Assembly (NCBI GenBank): GCA_017436575.1
Contig: JAFSCU010000030.1
Span: 1-42,822, forward strand
Length of the DNA: 42,822 nt
Reading direction: 5' to 3'
DNA from: Oscillospiraceae bacterium
GTDB lineage: Bacteria > Bacillota > Clostridia > Oscillospirales > Ruminococcaceae
Shown: piece after piece, positions 16,603-23,764 of the stretch
How positions within the stretch are numbered: the stretch's first letter is position 1
Layout of the letters: the number at the start of each line of letters is the position of its first letter
Program-made: the position numbers and the translations under genes
The notes under the pieces: model-generated
Seen by the model: only the letters and a program-made list of their open reading frames with translations
What the model was told of the DNA's origin: nothing
Databases searched by the model: none

Positions 16603-16623
16603 GGGGCACTGAAAAAGTGCCCC
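16603..16623 (+). other. Intercistronic hairpin without U-tract
   Basis: GGGGCACT (16603-16610) pairs perfectly with AGTGCCCC (16616-16623) around a GAAAA loop, between the SPFH gene and the next gene. No T run follows, so it more likely stabilises or tunes the mRNA than ends transcription. Confidence 0.5.
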
Positions 16624-16651
16624 TGACAGAATTAATATTTAGGAGGTTCTT

Positions 16652-17428
16652 ATGGGACTTTTTGATAAAATTTTTGAAAAGAAAGTTTGTGACATCTGTG
16701 GCGGCGAAATAGGTCTGCTGGGCAATAGAAAACTGGAAGACGGCAATATGTGCAAAACCTGTGCAGCTAAACTGTCACCATGGTTCAGTGAAAGACGCTC
16801 CAGCACAGTGGAAGAAATCAAAGCACAGCTGGAATACAGAGAAGCAAACAAACTGGAAGTTGAAAAATTCAATGTTACACGCACAATGGGCGAAGGTACA
16901 AAAATTCACCTGGATGAAGATGCGCTTAAATTTATTGTAACCAGCTCCAGAAACTTCAGAGAAACAAACCCGGACGTTATCGACTTTGCACGGGTTACAG
17001 GCTGTGAACTGGACATCAGCGAAAGCGAAAGAGAAGAAAAGAGAAAAGACGCCGAAGGCAAAATGGTAAGCTACAATCCGCCAAGATATGAATTTGAATA
17101 CGATTTCTATTTTGAAATTTTTGTAAATCATCCATATTTTGACAACATCAGGTTCAAACTCAACTCCTCCAGCGTTAATATCACACCAGATGTAGCTGTG
17201 CCAAGAAACAGAAAACCTAATCCAAAATTCAATACTGAATACAGAGAATATGAAATGATGGGTCAGGAACTGAAAGCTATTCTCACACAGGCTCGTCAGC
17301 AGGGCAGAGATGAAGCTGCTGCAGCTGCTGCACCAAAAGAAAAACTTACATGTCCATGGTGCGGTGCTACAACAATTCCTGATGCCAACGGCTGCTGTGA
17401 ATACTGCGGTGGCTCCTTCAACGGTTAA
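16652..17428 (+). CDS. DUF4428-like zinc-binding protein with C-terminal zinc ribbon
   Basis: 258 residues. The first 50 read as the DUF4428 type of zinc module (CDICGGEIGLLGNRKLEDG, then CKTCAAKLSPWF), which is often found next to SPFH and phage-shock-like proteins. The middle is a beta-rich domain without a known name. After an Ala-rich stretch, the C-terminus has a second ribbon (CPWCGAT...CEYCGG). No membrane segment. AGGAGG lies 7 nt before the ATG. Likely a cytoplasmic adaptor working with the membrane proteins of this cluster; this is inferred from context only. Confidence 0.85.
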   Translation: MGLFDKIFEKKVCDICGGEIGLLGNRKLEDGNMCKTCAAKLSPWFSERRSSTVEEIKAQLEYREANKLEVEKFNVTRTMGEGTKIHLDEDALKFIVTSSRNFRETNPDVIDFARVTGCELDISESEREEKRKDAEGKMVSYNPPRYEFEYDFYFEIFVNHPYFDNIRFKLNSSSVNITPDVAVPRNRKPNPKFNTEYREYEMMGQELKAILTQARQQGRDEAAAAAAPKEKLTCPWCGATTIPDANGCCEYCGGSFNG

Positions 17429-17446
17429 GAAAGGTGTGAGTCTGTT

Positions 17447-18169
17447 TTGAAAAAGACAAAAAGATTATTATCACTTATCCTTGCTTTTGCAATGATGTTT
17501 GCACTGACTGCCTGTGGCGGTACAGAAGCTGGTGATGGTGAAAGTTACAGCAATCCGCCACAGTCACAGCAGACTGTAAAGGATAACAGCAAACAGCCGG
17601 AAACTACACCGGAACCAGACCCTGTAGTGGAAAACAGCTTTGATGCAGTATCTGCCGTAACAGTAGAACAGCTGGACGGTGCAGTGAAATACATCTTCAA
17701 CACCCTGCCACAGTCCGCAGAAGATATAAAGTCGCTGATTGCGGTTTATCCTGTGACAGACAGACACAATACAGTTGCTTTCTTTATGGCCAGCCTTGTA
17801 CGTTACATTGAAGATACACAGGAAGGCCTGGCTATGATTGATGTGCTGAAAGGTCCTGAAAAACTGTCAGATACGGCAAAGGCTTTCATAAAAGAAAGAT
17901 TCAGCGACAAACTGTATCTGCCAAAAGCATATTTTGAAGGCGCTGCCCCTGAAAATAACTATGAACCGGACAGTCCATGGACGCTGATTATATATGACGA
18001 CCCTGTTGCACCGCCTGATGGTTATGCCTATGTAAAGGTTGCTACATCCGGTGCTGACAGTCCGCGCCGCATCACACTGCGTCTCAAAGGCGAAGAAAAC
18101 TGGCTGTGGGAATACAACGGCGTGCTTATGAGCATCAGACTGCCAGCCAATGAAGACCCTTGGCGGTAA
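17447..18169 (+). CDS. Lipoprotein, paralogue of the protein at 3275-3853 (tentatively DUF6935)
   Basis: 240 residues, with a TTG start at 17447 preceded by AAAGGTG; no ATG lies near enough to replace it. The signal peptide ends in lipobox LTAC, followed by a Gln/Pro/Glu-rich spacer to about residue 60. The C-terminal 110 residues match the soluble protein at 3275-3853 (LPKAYFEGAAPENNYEP, SGADSPRRITLRL, final DPWR). Function is unknown. It starts 18 nt after the DUF4428 gene. The rare TTG start may keep its level low. Confidence 0.85.
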   Translation: MKKTKRLLSLILAFAMMFALTACGGTEAGDGESYSNPPQSQQTVKDNSKQPETTPEPDPVVENSFDAVSAVTVEQLDGAVKYIFNTLPQSAEDIKSLIAVYPVTDRHNTVAFFMASLVRYIEDTQEGLAMIDVLKGPEKLSDTAKAFIKERFSDKLYLPKAYFEGAAPENNYEPDSPWTLIIYDDPVAPPDGYAYVKVATSGADSPRRITLRLKGEENWLWEYNGVLMSIRLPANEDPWR

Positions 18170-18176
18170 TTTACAG

Positions 18177-18195
18177 ATGCGGCTTATCTCCGCAT
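18177..18195 (+). other. Short intercistronic hairpin
   Basis: ATGCGG (18177-18182) pairs with CCGCAT (18190-18195), followed by TTATAAAA. It is weak, but it is another of the hairpins between genes of this cluster. Confidence 0.35.
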
Positions 18196-18231
18196 TTATA
18201 AAACCAATAATTACTATTTAAGGAGAAAAAG

Positions 18232-19347
18232 ATGGCAACACAAGTAACTAACTATCAGTGCCCGTCCTGTACAGGTCCTCTGCGCTTTGACGGCAACACA
18301 GGTAAGCTGGTGTGTGATTATTGTGGCAGCCAGTTTGAAGTGGCTGAAATAGAAAAACTTTATGCCGCCAAAGACCGGAAGGCACGGGGAAATTTTGAAA
18401 TTGCCAATTCAAAACCAAAGAACGAAGACGATTGGGATGTTTCCTATCTGTCCAGCGACTGGGGTGCCGACGCTGAAAAAATGAAGGCATATGACTGCCC
18501 GTCCTGTGGCGCACAGCTTATCTGTGATGAAAATACATCTGCCACCAGTTGCCCTTATTGCGGCAATCCGTCCATTGTTCCCGGTCAGTTTGCCGGTGCT
18601 CTGAAACCGGATTATGTAATACCTTTCAAAAAGAGTAAAGATGATGCTGTAAAAGCACTGGAAAATTATTATAGGGGCAAAAAATTCCTGCCTGACGCTT
18701 TTACAAAAAACAACAAAATTCAGGAAATCCAGGGTGTATATGTGCCGTTCTGGCTGTTTGACGGCGAAGTAGATGTGGATATGACTTTTGATGCAGTTGA
18801 TATCAGCAGTTACCGCAGCGGTGACTATCAGATAACTGAAAAAAGGTTTTTTGAACTTATCAGAGAAGGCACCGTACCATTTGAAAAAATACCGGTAGAT
18901 GCTTCCACAAAAATGCCGGATACACACATGGATGCAGTGGAACCTTTTGATTACAAAGAGCTGAAACCATTTTCAACAGCATATTTGCCGGGTTATCTTG
19001 CAGACAGATATGACCTGAAAGTTGAAGACTGTTCGCTAAGAGCGGATCAGCGTGCAGAAAAAACAGCTGTGGATGTGGTTACAGGCAGTGTAAGCCGTTA
19101 TGAATCGGTGACCATGACCAGCAAAAGGCTCAATCTGAAGCGCGGTAAAGTAAGCTATGCACTGCTGCCTGTATATATGCTGAACACAAAGTGGAACGGC
19201 AATGATTATCTGTTTGCTATGAACGGCCAGACTGGTAAATTTATCGGTAACCTGCCTGTGGATAACGGCAAATACTGGAAAACATTTCTGGGAATTACCG
19301 CAGCAGTTACAGCTGTACTGGGCACCATAATTATGTTTACGATGTAA
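18232..19347 (+). CDS. Zinc-ribbon tail-anchored protein (YdjG-like)
   Basis: 371 residues. Two zinc ribbons open the protein (CPSCTGPLRF...CDYCGS at about 10-35, CPSCGAQLI...CPYCGN at about 87-108), a type often annotated as TFIIB-like or primosomal-like. A long beta-rich middle domain (PFKKSKDDAVKALENYY, VYVPFWLFDG) follows, and a hydrophobic helix at about 347-369 ends the protein, so it is tail-anchored with the ribbons in the cytoplasm. This matches Bacillus YdjG in overall plan. With the SPFH gene and the TPM gene it forms a YdjG-YdjH-YdjI-like set. RBS AAGGAG. Confidence 0.88.
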   Translation: MATQVTNYQCPSCTGPLRFDGNTGKLVCDYCGSQFEVAEIEKLYAAKDRKARGNFEIANSKPKNEDDWDVSYLSSDWGADAEKMKAYDCPSCGAQLICDENTSATSCPYCGNPSIVPGQFAGALKPDYVIPFKKSKDDAVKALENYYRGKKFLPDAFTKNNKIQEIQGVYVPFWLFDGEVDVDMTFDAVDISSYRSGDYQITEKRFFELIREGTVPFEKIPVDASTKMPDTHMDAVEPFDYKELKPFSTAYLPGYLADRYDLKVEDCSLRADQRAEKTAVDVVTGSVSRYESVTMTSKRLNLKRGKVSYALLPVYMLNTKWNGNDYLFAMNGQTGKFIGNLPVDNGKYWKTFLGITAAVTAVLGTIIMFTM

Positions 19348-19361
19348 GGGAGGCGCTGATT

Positions 19362-20192
19362 ATGAAAAAGAATTTTTTATCAAAATTATTTGCGCTGACC
19401 ATAGCTGTTTTGCTGGCTGCAAACTTTGCCGGATTAAAGGCTTTTGCAGTAAATGATTATGGCCAGTACATCTTTGATGATGCAGGCATGCTTACAGCTG
19501 CTGAATTTGAAAGTCTGAACAGTTACGCAAAACAGATTTCTGAATACTATGAATGTGGTGTACATATTCTGACAACAGACAGTGAAGAAGCAAATGAATA
19601 TAATATTCAGATGTTTTCCGAAGACGAATATCTGCGTTACATAGATTACGGCTGGGGCGAGGACAAAGACGGTTTTCTGTTGGTACTTGGTACTTATGAC
19701 AGAAGCTACTGGCTGCTGGCATACGGCCCTAAAGGGAACTATGCCCTGACTGATTATGCAAAGGACGAAATGGCAAACCAGTTCCTTGACAATTTCCGCA
19801 ACGATGACTGGGCAGGCGGTTTCAATGACTATCTGTCATACGCCAACTATGTTCTGGACTGCGCATCCAAGGGACAACCGGTAGATGTTTATTATGATAC
19901 AGTTGAAACTGACATAGGTCCGGAAGCTTACGGAGTGGCAGCCATTATTGGTATGATTATTGCTGCCATTACCTGTTCTTCATACAAAAAACAGATGAGA
20001 ACAGCAGTTACAGCCACAAAAGCAGATGCATATGTGGTTCCAGGCGATATTGATATGCGCGTAAATAAAGACATTTTCAGATATGAAACTGTAGACCGCA
20101 CACTTATCAATGACAGTGATGATAACAACAGAAGTCGTGGCGGTACAACCGTAAACAGCCGAGGATTCTCCGGCAAAGGCGGTAAATATTAA
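19362..20192 (+). CDS. TPM-domain membrane protein (YdjH/YgcG-like)
   Basis: 276 residues: signal peptide (about 1-29, ending LKAFA), TPM domain (about 30-170; YIFDDAGMLTAAEFESLN, CGVHILTTD, GWGEDKDGFLLVLG), a transmembrane helix near 190-210, then a cytoplasmic tail with Ser/Gly-rich RGFSGKGG at the end. TPM domains face outward and occur in photosystem repair and bacterial envelope-stress proteins. YdjH of Bacillus has the same plan. It follows the YdjG-like gene by 14 nt, with RBS GGGAGG. A partner role in a membrane-stress complex is inferred. Confidence 0.9.
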   Translation: MKKNFLSKLFALTIAVLLAANFAGLKAFAVNDYGQYIFDDAGMLTAAEFESLNSYAKQISEYYECGVHILTTDSEEANEYNIQMFSEDEYLRYIDYGWGEDKDGFLLVLGTYDRSYWLLAYGPKGNYALTDYAKDEMANQFLDNFRNDDWAGGFNDYLSYANYVLDCASKGQPVDVYYDTVETDIGPEAYGVAAIIGMIIAAITCSSYKKQMRTAVTATKADAYVVPGDIDMRVNKDIFRYETVDRTLINDSDDNNRSRGGTTVNSRGFSGKGGKY

Positions 20193-20207
20193 AAGAGGAG
20201 TTCTGAA

Positions 20208-21293
20208 ATGAAAACTACTATAAAAAAACTGCTGGCACTTGTGCTGGCAACTGTAATGGCTGCTTCATTGGCAGCCTGCGGCGGTGGAGGTGGCGAAGCC
20301 GAAAGTGATACACCAAAACCAACTCCAAAATCAACTCCTGAACTTACAGTGGTTGACACCGGTATGCTGAAACAGGCAATAAGCGATGATGAAGCTATGG
20401 CTGTGGCATATCTGGGCTGGTGTGAAGACGAGCTTGATAAAGTGGAAGATTACCTTACAGCCATCAATATGGATTATGGTGATTACAGCTTTATGTTTGA
20501 AATCACTGAAGATTACAGGGTTGATGCCCAAGGTGATGAACTTTACTGCATCGTGCCAAGAAATGATGATGATACAGTTACAATAAGCGAATGGATTATC
20601 GATGAATACAACGACTGGCAGGGTGAAGAAGGCAATGTTCTTTACCACAAGAAAAATGACGGCAACCCTATTCTTCTGAAATGCAACGAAAGCGAAATCG
20701 TACCTAATGTTCTCATAACAATTACAGATGCTGAGGGCAATGTAAACCGTATGGTTCCTTATATCACACAGATGGATGGAACACTGACTACATATCTGGA
20801 TGGTGAAAATCCTTTCTATGATTTTTCACCATATGCAAGGTTTATGCCGGGCTGGGGTGACGGTTGGGATGACTGGGATGACGGTGATGACTGGAACGAC
20901 GGTGCAGTGATGTTTGACATCGAATATCTGCTTGGCTCCTGGTGCACAACAGTGTACACAGAAGATGAAAGATATCTGGATGCAGCATTTGAATTCTATG
21001 CTGACGGCACAATGAATTTCAGCTATGGCATTTCAGGCGAAGCTTATGATGTGTATTACACAGGCGAATATTACTTTGCAAATGATGATACTATGCCGGA
21101 AAATACAATCATACTTGACCTGTATCTGAATGAGAATAGCTCTGAATATGAAGTGGCAGCTGCACTTTACACAGCAGTTAACTTTGAATTCAACGCATAC
21201 AGTGATGTGGTGGGTATGGCTTATGAAAACGGCGACCTGCTCTTTGGCAATGAATATGACAGCTACTATCAGTTGGAATACACTGTAGGTTAA
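20208..21293 (+). CDS. Lipoprotein of unknown function with Asp/Trp-rich segment
   Basis: 361 residues. The lipobox is LAACGGGGG, followed by a Pro/Lys/Thr spacer. Residues of about 215-235 are an unusual acidic Trp stretch (GWGDGWDDWDDGDDWND). The C-terminal 120 residues look like a small beta-barrel of calycin type (LLGSWCTTVY, FEFYADGTMNFSY, MPENTIILDLYL), a fold often used to bind small molecules. The fragment at 22396-22665 resembles its last 65 residues. RBS AAGAGGAG. A strong terminator follows. Confidence 0.82.
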   Translation: MKTTIKKLLALVLATVMAASLAACGGGGGEAESDTPKPTPKSTPELTVVDTGMLKQAISDDEAMAVAYLGWCEDELDKVEDYLTAINMDYGDYSFMFEITEDYRVDAQGDELYCIVPRNDDDTVTISEWIIDEYNDWQGEEGNVLYHKKNDGNPILLKCNESEIVPNVLITITDAEGNVNRMVPYITQMDGTLTTYLDGENPFYDFSPYARFMPGWGDGWDDWDDGDDWNDGAVMFDIEYLLGSWCTTVYTEDERYLDAAFEFYADGTMNFSYGISGEAYDVYYTGEYYFANDDTMPENTIILDLYLNENSSEYEVAAALYTAVNFEFNAYSDVVGMAYENGDLLFGNEYDSYYQLEYTVG

Positions 21294-21303
21294 TAACAAA
21301 ATC

Positions 21304-21339
21304 AAAAGCCTTTGCCTGAAAAAAGGCAAAGGCTTTTTT
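21304..21339 (+). terminator. Intrinsic terminator just before the XpaC-like gene
   Basis: 13-bp perfect stem (21304-21316 with 21325-21337) and six T at 21334-21339. The ribosome site of the next gene (AAGGAG, 21343-21348) begins 3 nt later, so the XpaC-like gene is probably reached only by read-through. Confidence 0.9.
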
Positions 21340-21355
21340 GATAAGGAGTAAATGT

Positions 21356-22027
21356 ATGAACAAAGGTAAAGCATCTCCTGTGTTGGTATTGCTGTTATTG
21401 CTGGCGATGATATACATACTGAACCCTGTTCGATTAATCCCTGCTGTAATTAAGTTGCGGTTTAAAGGGGCGGTGCTGGTGTTGATTGGCATTGCGCTGC
21501 TGGTAATTCTTGTAATGTATTATGCCTTCAGGCAAAACAGCAAACAGGGCAAACCGGAAGAACAACAGATGACAGATGCAATTAATGCAAAAGCCAGACA
21601 ACGGATTGTTCAGTTGCGCAGTATGGGGATGAATATAAAAAACCAAAACATCAGCAGTCGGACAGAGGAAATCTGTCAGGCAGTGGAAAAGATGATGTCT
21701 GTCAGTGAAAATGATACTGACAAAACTGTTCAGGCCGACCGGTTTATTGTTAATTCTCTTATTACCCTTGGCAGCGTACTGACTAAATTTGCACGTCTGG
21801 AAACAAATAACAGCCTGACGGATGATGTTGCCGCCAATGCTATCGATTGCCTGGAAAAAATCAAAACAGCGGCAGAAAACCATACACAGAATATTCTGAA
21901 AAATGATATAATGGACATTGCTGTAGAAATGGAAACCTTGCTGGCAATGGCAAAACGGGACGGTCTGCTGGCAGAGGAAGGTTTCTCATTTGGCGATGAA
22001 CAACAGCAGATTACATTGGTTTTATAA
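21356..22027 (+). CDS. XpaC-like membrane protein
   Basis: 223 residues from the ATG at 21356 (RBS AAGGAG); a TTG further upstream lies in the terminator and is rejected. Two transmembrane helices (about 8-28 and 38-57) are followed by a cytoplasmic helical domain. Its pattern RFIVNSLITLGSVLTKFARLE, then ALDxLExIKxAAE-like helices, then NDIMDIAVEMETLLAMAKRDGL, matches the XpaC family (often annotated as 5-bromo-4-chloroindolyl phosphate hydrolysis protein). XpaC genes usually accompany TelA toxic-anion-resistance genes; no TelA is in the window. The family's real function is unclear, and its company here supports a role at the membrane. Confidence 0.75.
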   Translation: MNKGKASPVLVLLLLLAMIYILNPVRLIPAVIKLRFKGAVLVLIGIALLVILVMYYAFRQNSKQGKPEEQQMTDAINAKARQRIVQLRSMGMNIKNQNISSRTEEICQAVEKMMSVSENDTDKTVQADRFIVNSLITLGSVLTKFARLETNNSLTDDVAANAIDCLEKIKTAAENHTQNILKNDIMDIAVEMETLLAMAKRDGLLAEEGFSFGDEQQQITLVL

Positions 22028-22395
22028 TATGCCTGTAGAAATATTAAATTATATTTGAATTATGCGGAAAAGCGTAGAAAACACGGCGGTTATCCGATTC
22101 ATACCGGCTGTGTAAATTATTGCTTTTGTTATTTCAATATATTTAAACCAAGAATAAAAACCCTTGTATTTATTACAAGGGGTTTTTAATATGTATTTAA
22201 TCTGCACGTTCCAGTTTTCCGGCGTATGAAAAACAAAAAGCGATGTTTCATAACGCCCCCTCCTCAAATAGACAAAGGATGTTTGTCTGCATTTTATTGT
22301 GACTCATCTAAACTTATATAGTACAAAATTCAATACGTTGAATTGCCTTTCTAACACAATAATTCTTAATTGTTATTATATCAGCAAAAATTTTT
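22028..22395. other. Intergenic region with one terminator
   Basis: A 368-nt AT-rich stretch. Apart from the terminator at 22156-22187 no gene, RNA or clear promoter is seen. A degenerate remnant of the 5' part of the next fragment could be hidden here, but no reading frame supports it. Confidence 0.5.
22156..22187 (+). terminator. Intrinsic terminator of the plus envelope cluster
   Basis: CCCTTGTA pairs with TACAAGGG (one bulged G) flanked by A5 and T5, about 130 nt after the XpaC-like gene. Confidence 0.75.
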
Positions 22396-22665
22396 ATGTT
22401 CAATAATCATGTAGAGTTTTACAATATTGCTGCAACAGCATTTCTGGGCTATTATGCTTATGGCTCCACACTGCCTGATGATGCTTTAATGATTGAACTG
22501 TATGCCGAATACGTTCCTGATGGTGTAGCCGAAGAACTTCACTTTGTGGCTACATTTGAATACGAAGAATTGGGTGACAGCCTGACTATGGTAATAGAAG
22601 AAGGCGATGATCCGTTCCCAGGTATTGACTATGGAGTATATGTAATGGCACCTGCAATGGGTTGA
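22396..22665 (+). pseudogene. Truncated fragment resembling the C-terminus of the 20208 lipoprotein
   Basis: An 89-codon frame with no ribosome site and no signal peptide. Its middle (LPDDALMIELYAE, then HFVATFEYEE and MVIEEGDD) lines up loosely with the last part of the lipoprotein at 20208-21293 (MPENTIILDLYLN, YTAVNFEFN, MAYENGDL). It is probably the 3' remnant of a duplicated calycin-like lipoprotein gene whose start has been lost. A small real protein is the less likely alternative. Confidence 0.45.
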
Positions 22666-22729
22666 GTATAATCCAACAAAAGAAAGTAATCTCAGCAATT
22701 GCTTAAATATTACTTTATATCACATAATA

Positions 22730-22765
22730 AAAAGTCCTGATAGGTTAATGCCTATCAGGACTTTT
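22730..22765. terminator. Bidirectional terminator
   Basis: 15-bp perfect stem (22730-22744 with 22751-22765), loop TTAATG, with T runs on both strands. It serves the MarR gene on the minus strand and the fragment on the plus strand. Confidence 0.88.
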
Positions 22766-22791
22766 GTTGTATCTGATACATTGAAAAAAGA

Positions 22792-23328
22792 TTATTCTTT
22801 TGAAAAACCTTGTCTGTTGCCTTCCCAGGCTTCGATTTCGTTCTTTTCAAGAATTCTCAGTCTGTTCATTTTTTCATTGTGCTTTGCAACAGCCTCGTTT
22901 GTAATTATCCCCATAATACTTTCGTACTCTTTAAGCAGATGTTCAAGCATAATAGCCTTTTCAAGTCCGAAAGTCAGTATTATTTCATTATGCCGCTTTG
23001 AACGTTTGATAAGAGAATATCTTTTTATAACATTGCCTTTATCTGTAAGTTTCAGCAGTTTTTCTTTCTTATTGTCCGGGGACTGATAATACGTGATATA
23101 TCCCTCGTTCATCAGTGATTTAACAGAAATGTTTATTGTCTGTTTTGAAATGGCATGGTAAGCGGCAATATCTTTCTGCAGTGAGTCTCCGTGTTCAGAA
23201 AGATATTCTACAATCAGCATTTCATTATGGGACAAATCATCCATCTTTGAAAAAAGCACAGTATAGTTTTTAATTTTTTCAGCTGATATGGATATGCTGC
23301 GGGCGAGTTCAAGAGGTTCACTTTTCAT
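22792..23328 (-). CDS. MarR-family transcriptional regulator
   Basis: 178 residues. A winged helix-turn-helix occupies about 30-105: LSHNEMLIVEYLSEHGDSLQ, KDIAAYHAISKQTINISVKSL (recognition region) and the wing GYITYYQSPDNKKEKLLKLTDKG. Flanking helices would make the dimer. MarR proteins usually repress neighbouring genes and release DNA on binding a small ligand. A perfect 18-bp inverted repeat lies 42 bp upstream of its start, and two more copies of the same 20-bp core lie at the promoters of the divergent phosphatase-transport operon. Autoregulation and control of that operon are therefore likely. The residues after about 150 have no obvious counterpart in small MarR proteins. Confidence 0.9.
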   Translation of the reverse strand: MKSEPLELARSISISAEKIKNYTVLFSKMDDLSHNEMLIVEYLSEHGDSLQKDIAAYHAISKQTINISVKSLMNEGYITYYQSPDNKKEKLLKLTDKGNVIKRYSLIKRSKRHNEIILTFGLEKAIMLEHLLKEYESIMGIITNEAVAKHNEKMNRLRILEKNEIEAWEGNRQGFSKE

Positions 23329-23369
23329 TAAAGTCTCCAGGAATCGTATAATATAATCAATAATTATCC

Positions 23370-23407
23370 AATGATAATATAGTAAATCTATTTACTATAT
23401 TATCATT
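23370..23407. promoter_or_regulatory. Perfect 18-bp inverted repeat, MarR operator site 1
   Basis: Arms 23370-23387 and 23390-23407 are exact reverse complements separated by CT. The core 23379-23398 is ATAGTAAAT-CT-ATTTACTAT. It lies just upstream of the MarR gene. The same core recurs twice nearer the divergent operon. Confidence 0.75.
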
Positions 23408-23549
23408 TTTTAATTTTCTTTTCAACATTAAAATATACAAAAATAATAACTAATATTTGTCAATAATTTAACAGAAAACAAGTTTAAGGATAAACTTTTT
23501 TTATTAAATAAATAATAACAGCGTTTATGTTTTGGACAAGGTGCATAAA

Positions 23550-23562
23550 TGAAACGTTTCCA
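23550..23562 (+). promoter_or_regulatory. Possible LacI-family or CcpA-like operator
   Basis: TGAAACGTTTCCA contains the palindrome GAAACGTTTC with a central CG, as in LacI-family operators. It is one base short of the usual cre spacing. It lies about 35 bp before the first promoter of the transport operon. Confidence 0.35.
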
Positions 23563-23584
23563 ATTTATTTATTACAACAAATTA

Positions 23585-23625
23585 ATAGTAAATATATTGA
23601 CTATTTCTTAGAGCAATGTTATCTT
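23585..23625 (+). promoter_or_regulatory. Promoter 1 of the transport operon with MarR site 2
   Basis: The core ATAGTAAAT-AT-ATTGACTAT (23585-23604) overlaps the -35 TTGACT at 23597-23602. A 17-bp gap leads to TATCTT at 23620-23625. Repressor bound here would cover the -35 element. Confidence 0.65.
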
Positions 23626-23637
23626 AATATTGTAAAA

Positions 23638-23678
23638 ATAGTAAAAATATTGACGATTTATATATTGATCAGTATTTT
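23638..23678 (+). promoter_or_regulatory. Promoter 2 of the transport operon with MarR site 3
   Basis: A second copy 53 bp further on, ATAGTAAAA-AT-ATTGACGAT (23638-23657), overlaps TTGACG at 23650-23655; 17 bp later comes TATTTT at 23673-23678. It is less conserved than sites 1 and 2. Confidence 0.55.
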
Positions 23679-23700
23679 CCATACCCAAGCATAAGGAGTT

Positions 23701-23763
23701 ATGCATTTCCCGGCACCACATAAGAGCATTATGTGGTTTTTATTTGTGATTTTTGAGGTTTAA
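23701..23763 (+). CDS. Possible 20-residue leader peptide
   Basis: An ATG at 23701 after AAGGAG (23693-23698, only 2 nt away) opens 20 codons (MHFPAPHKS...FEV). The stop at 23761-23763 lies one base before the phosphatase ATG. The frame runs through the terminator-like hairpin at 23716-23741. That layout would suit attenuation or coupled translation, but the tight ribosome spacing makes it uncertain. Confidence 0.3.
   Translation: MHFPAPHKSIMWFLFVIFEV
23716..23741 (+). terminator. Terminator-like hairpin in the operon leader
   Basis: CCACATAA (23716-23723) pairs with TTATGTGG (23729-23736), followed by TTTTTATTT. It lies between the promoters and the first gene, so it could act as an attenuator. 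Confidence 0.55.
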
Positions 23764-23764
23764 A

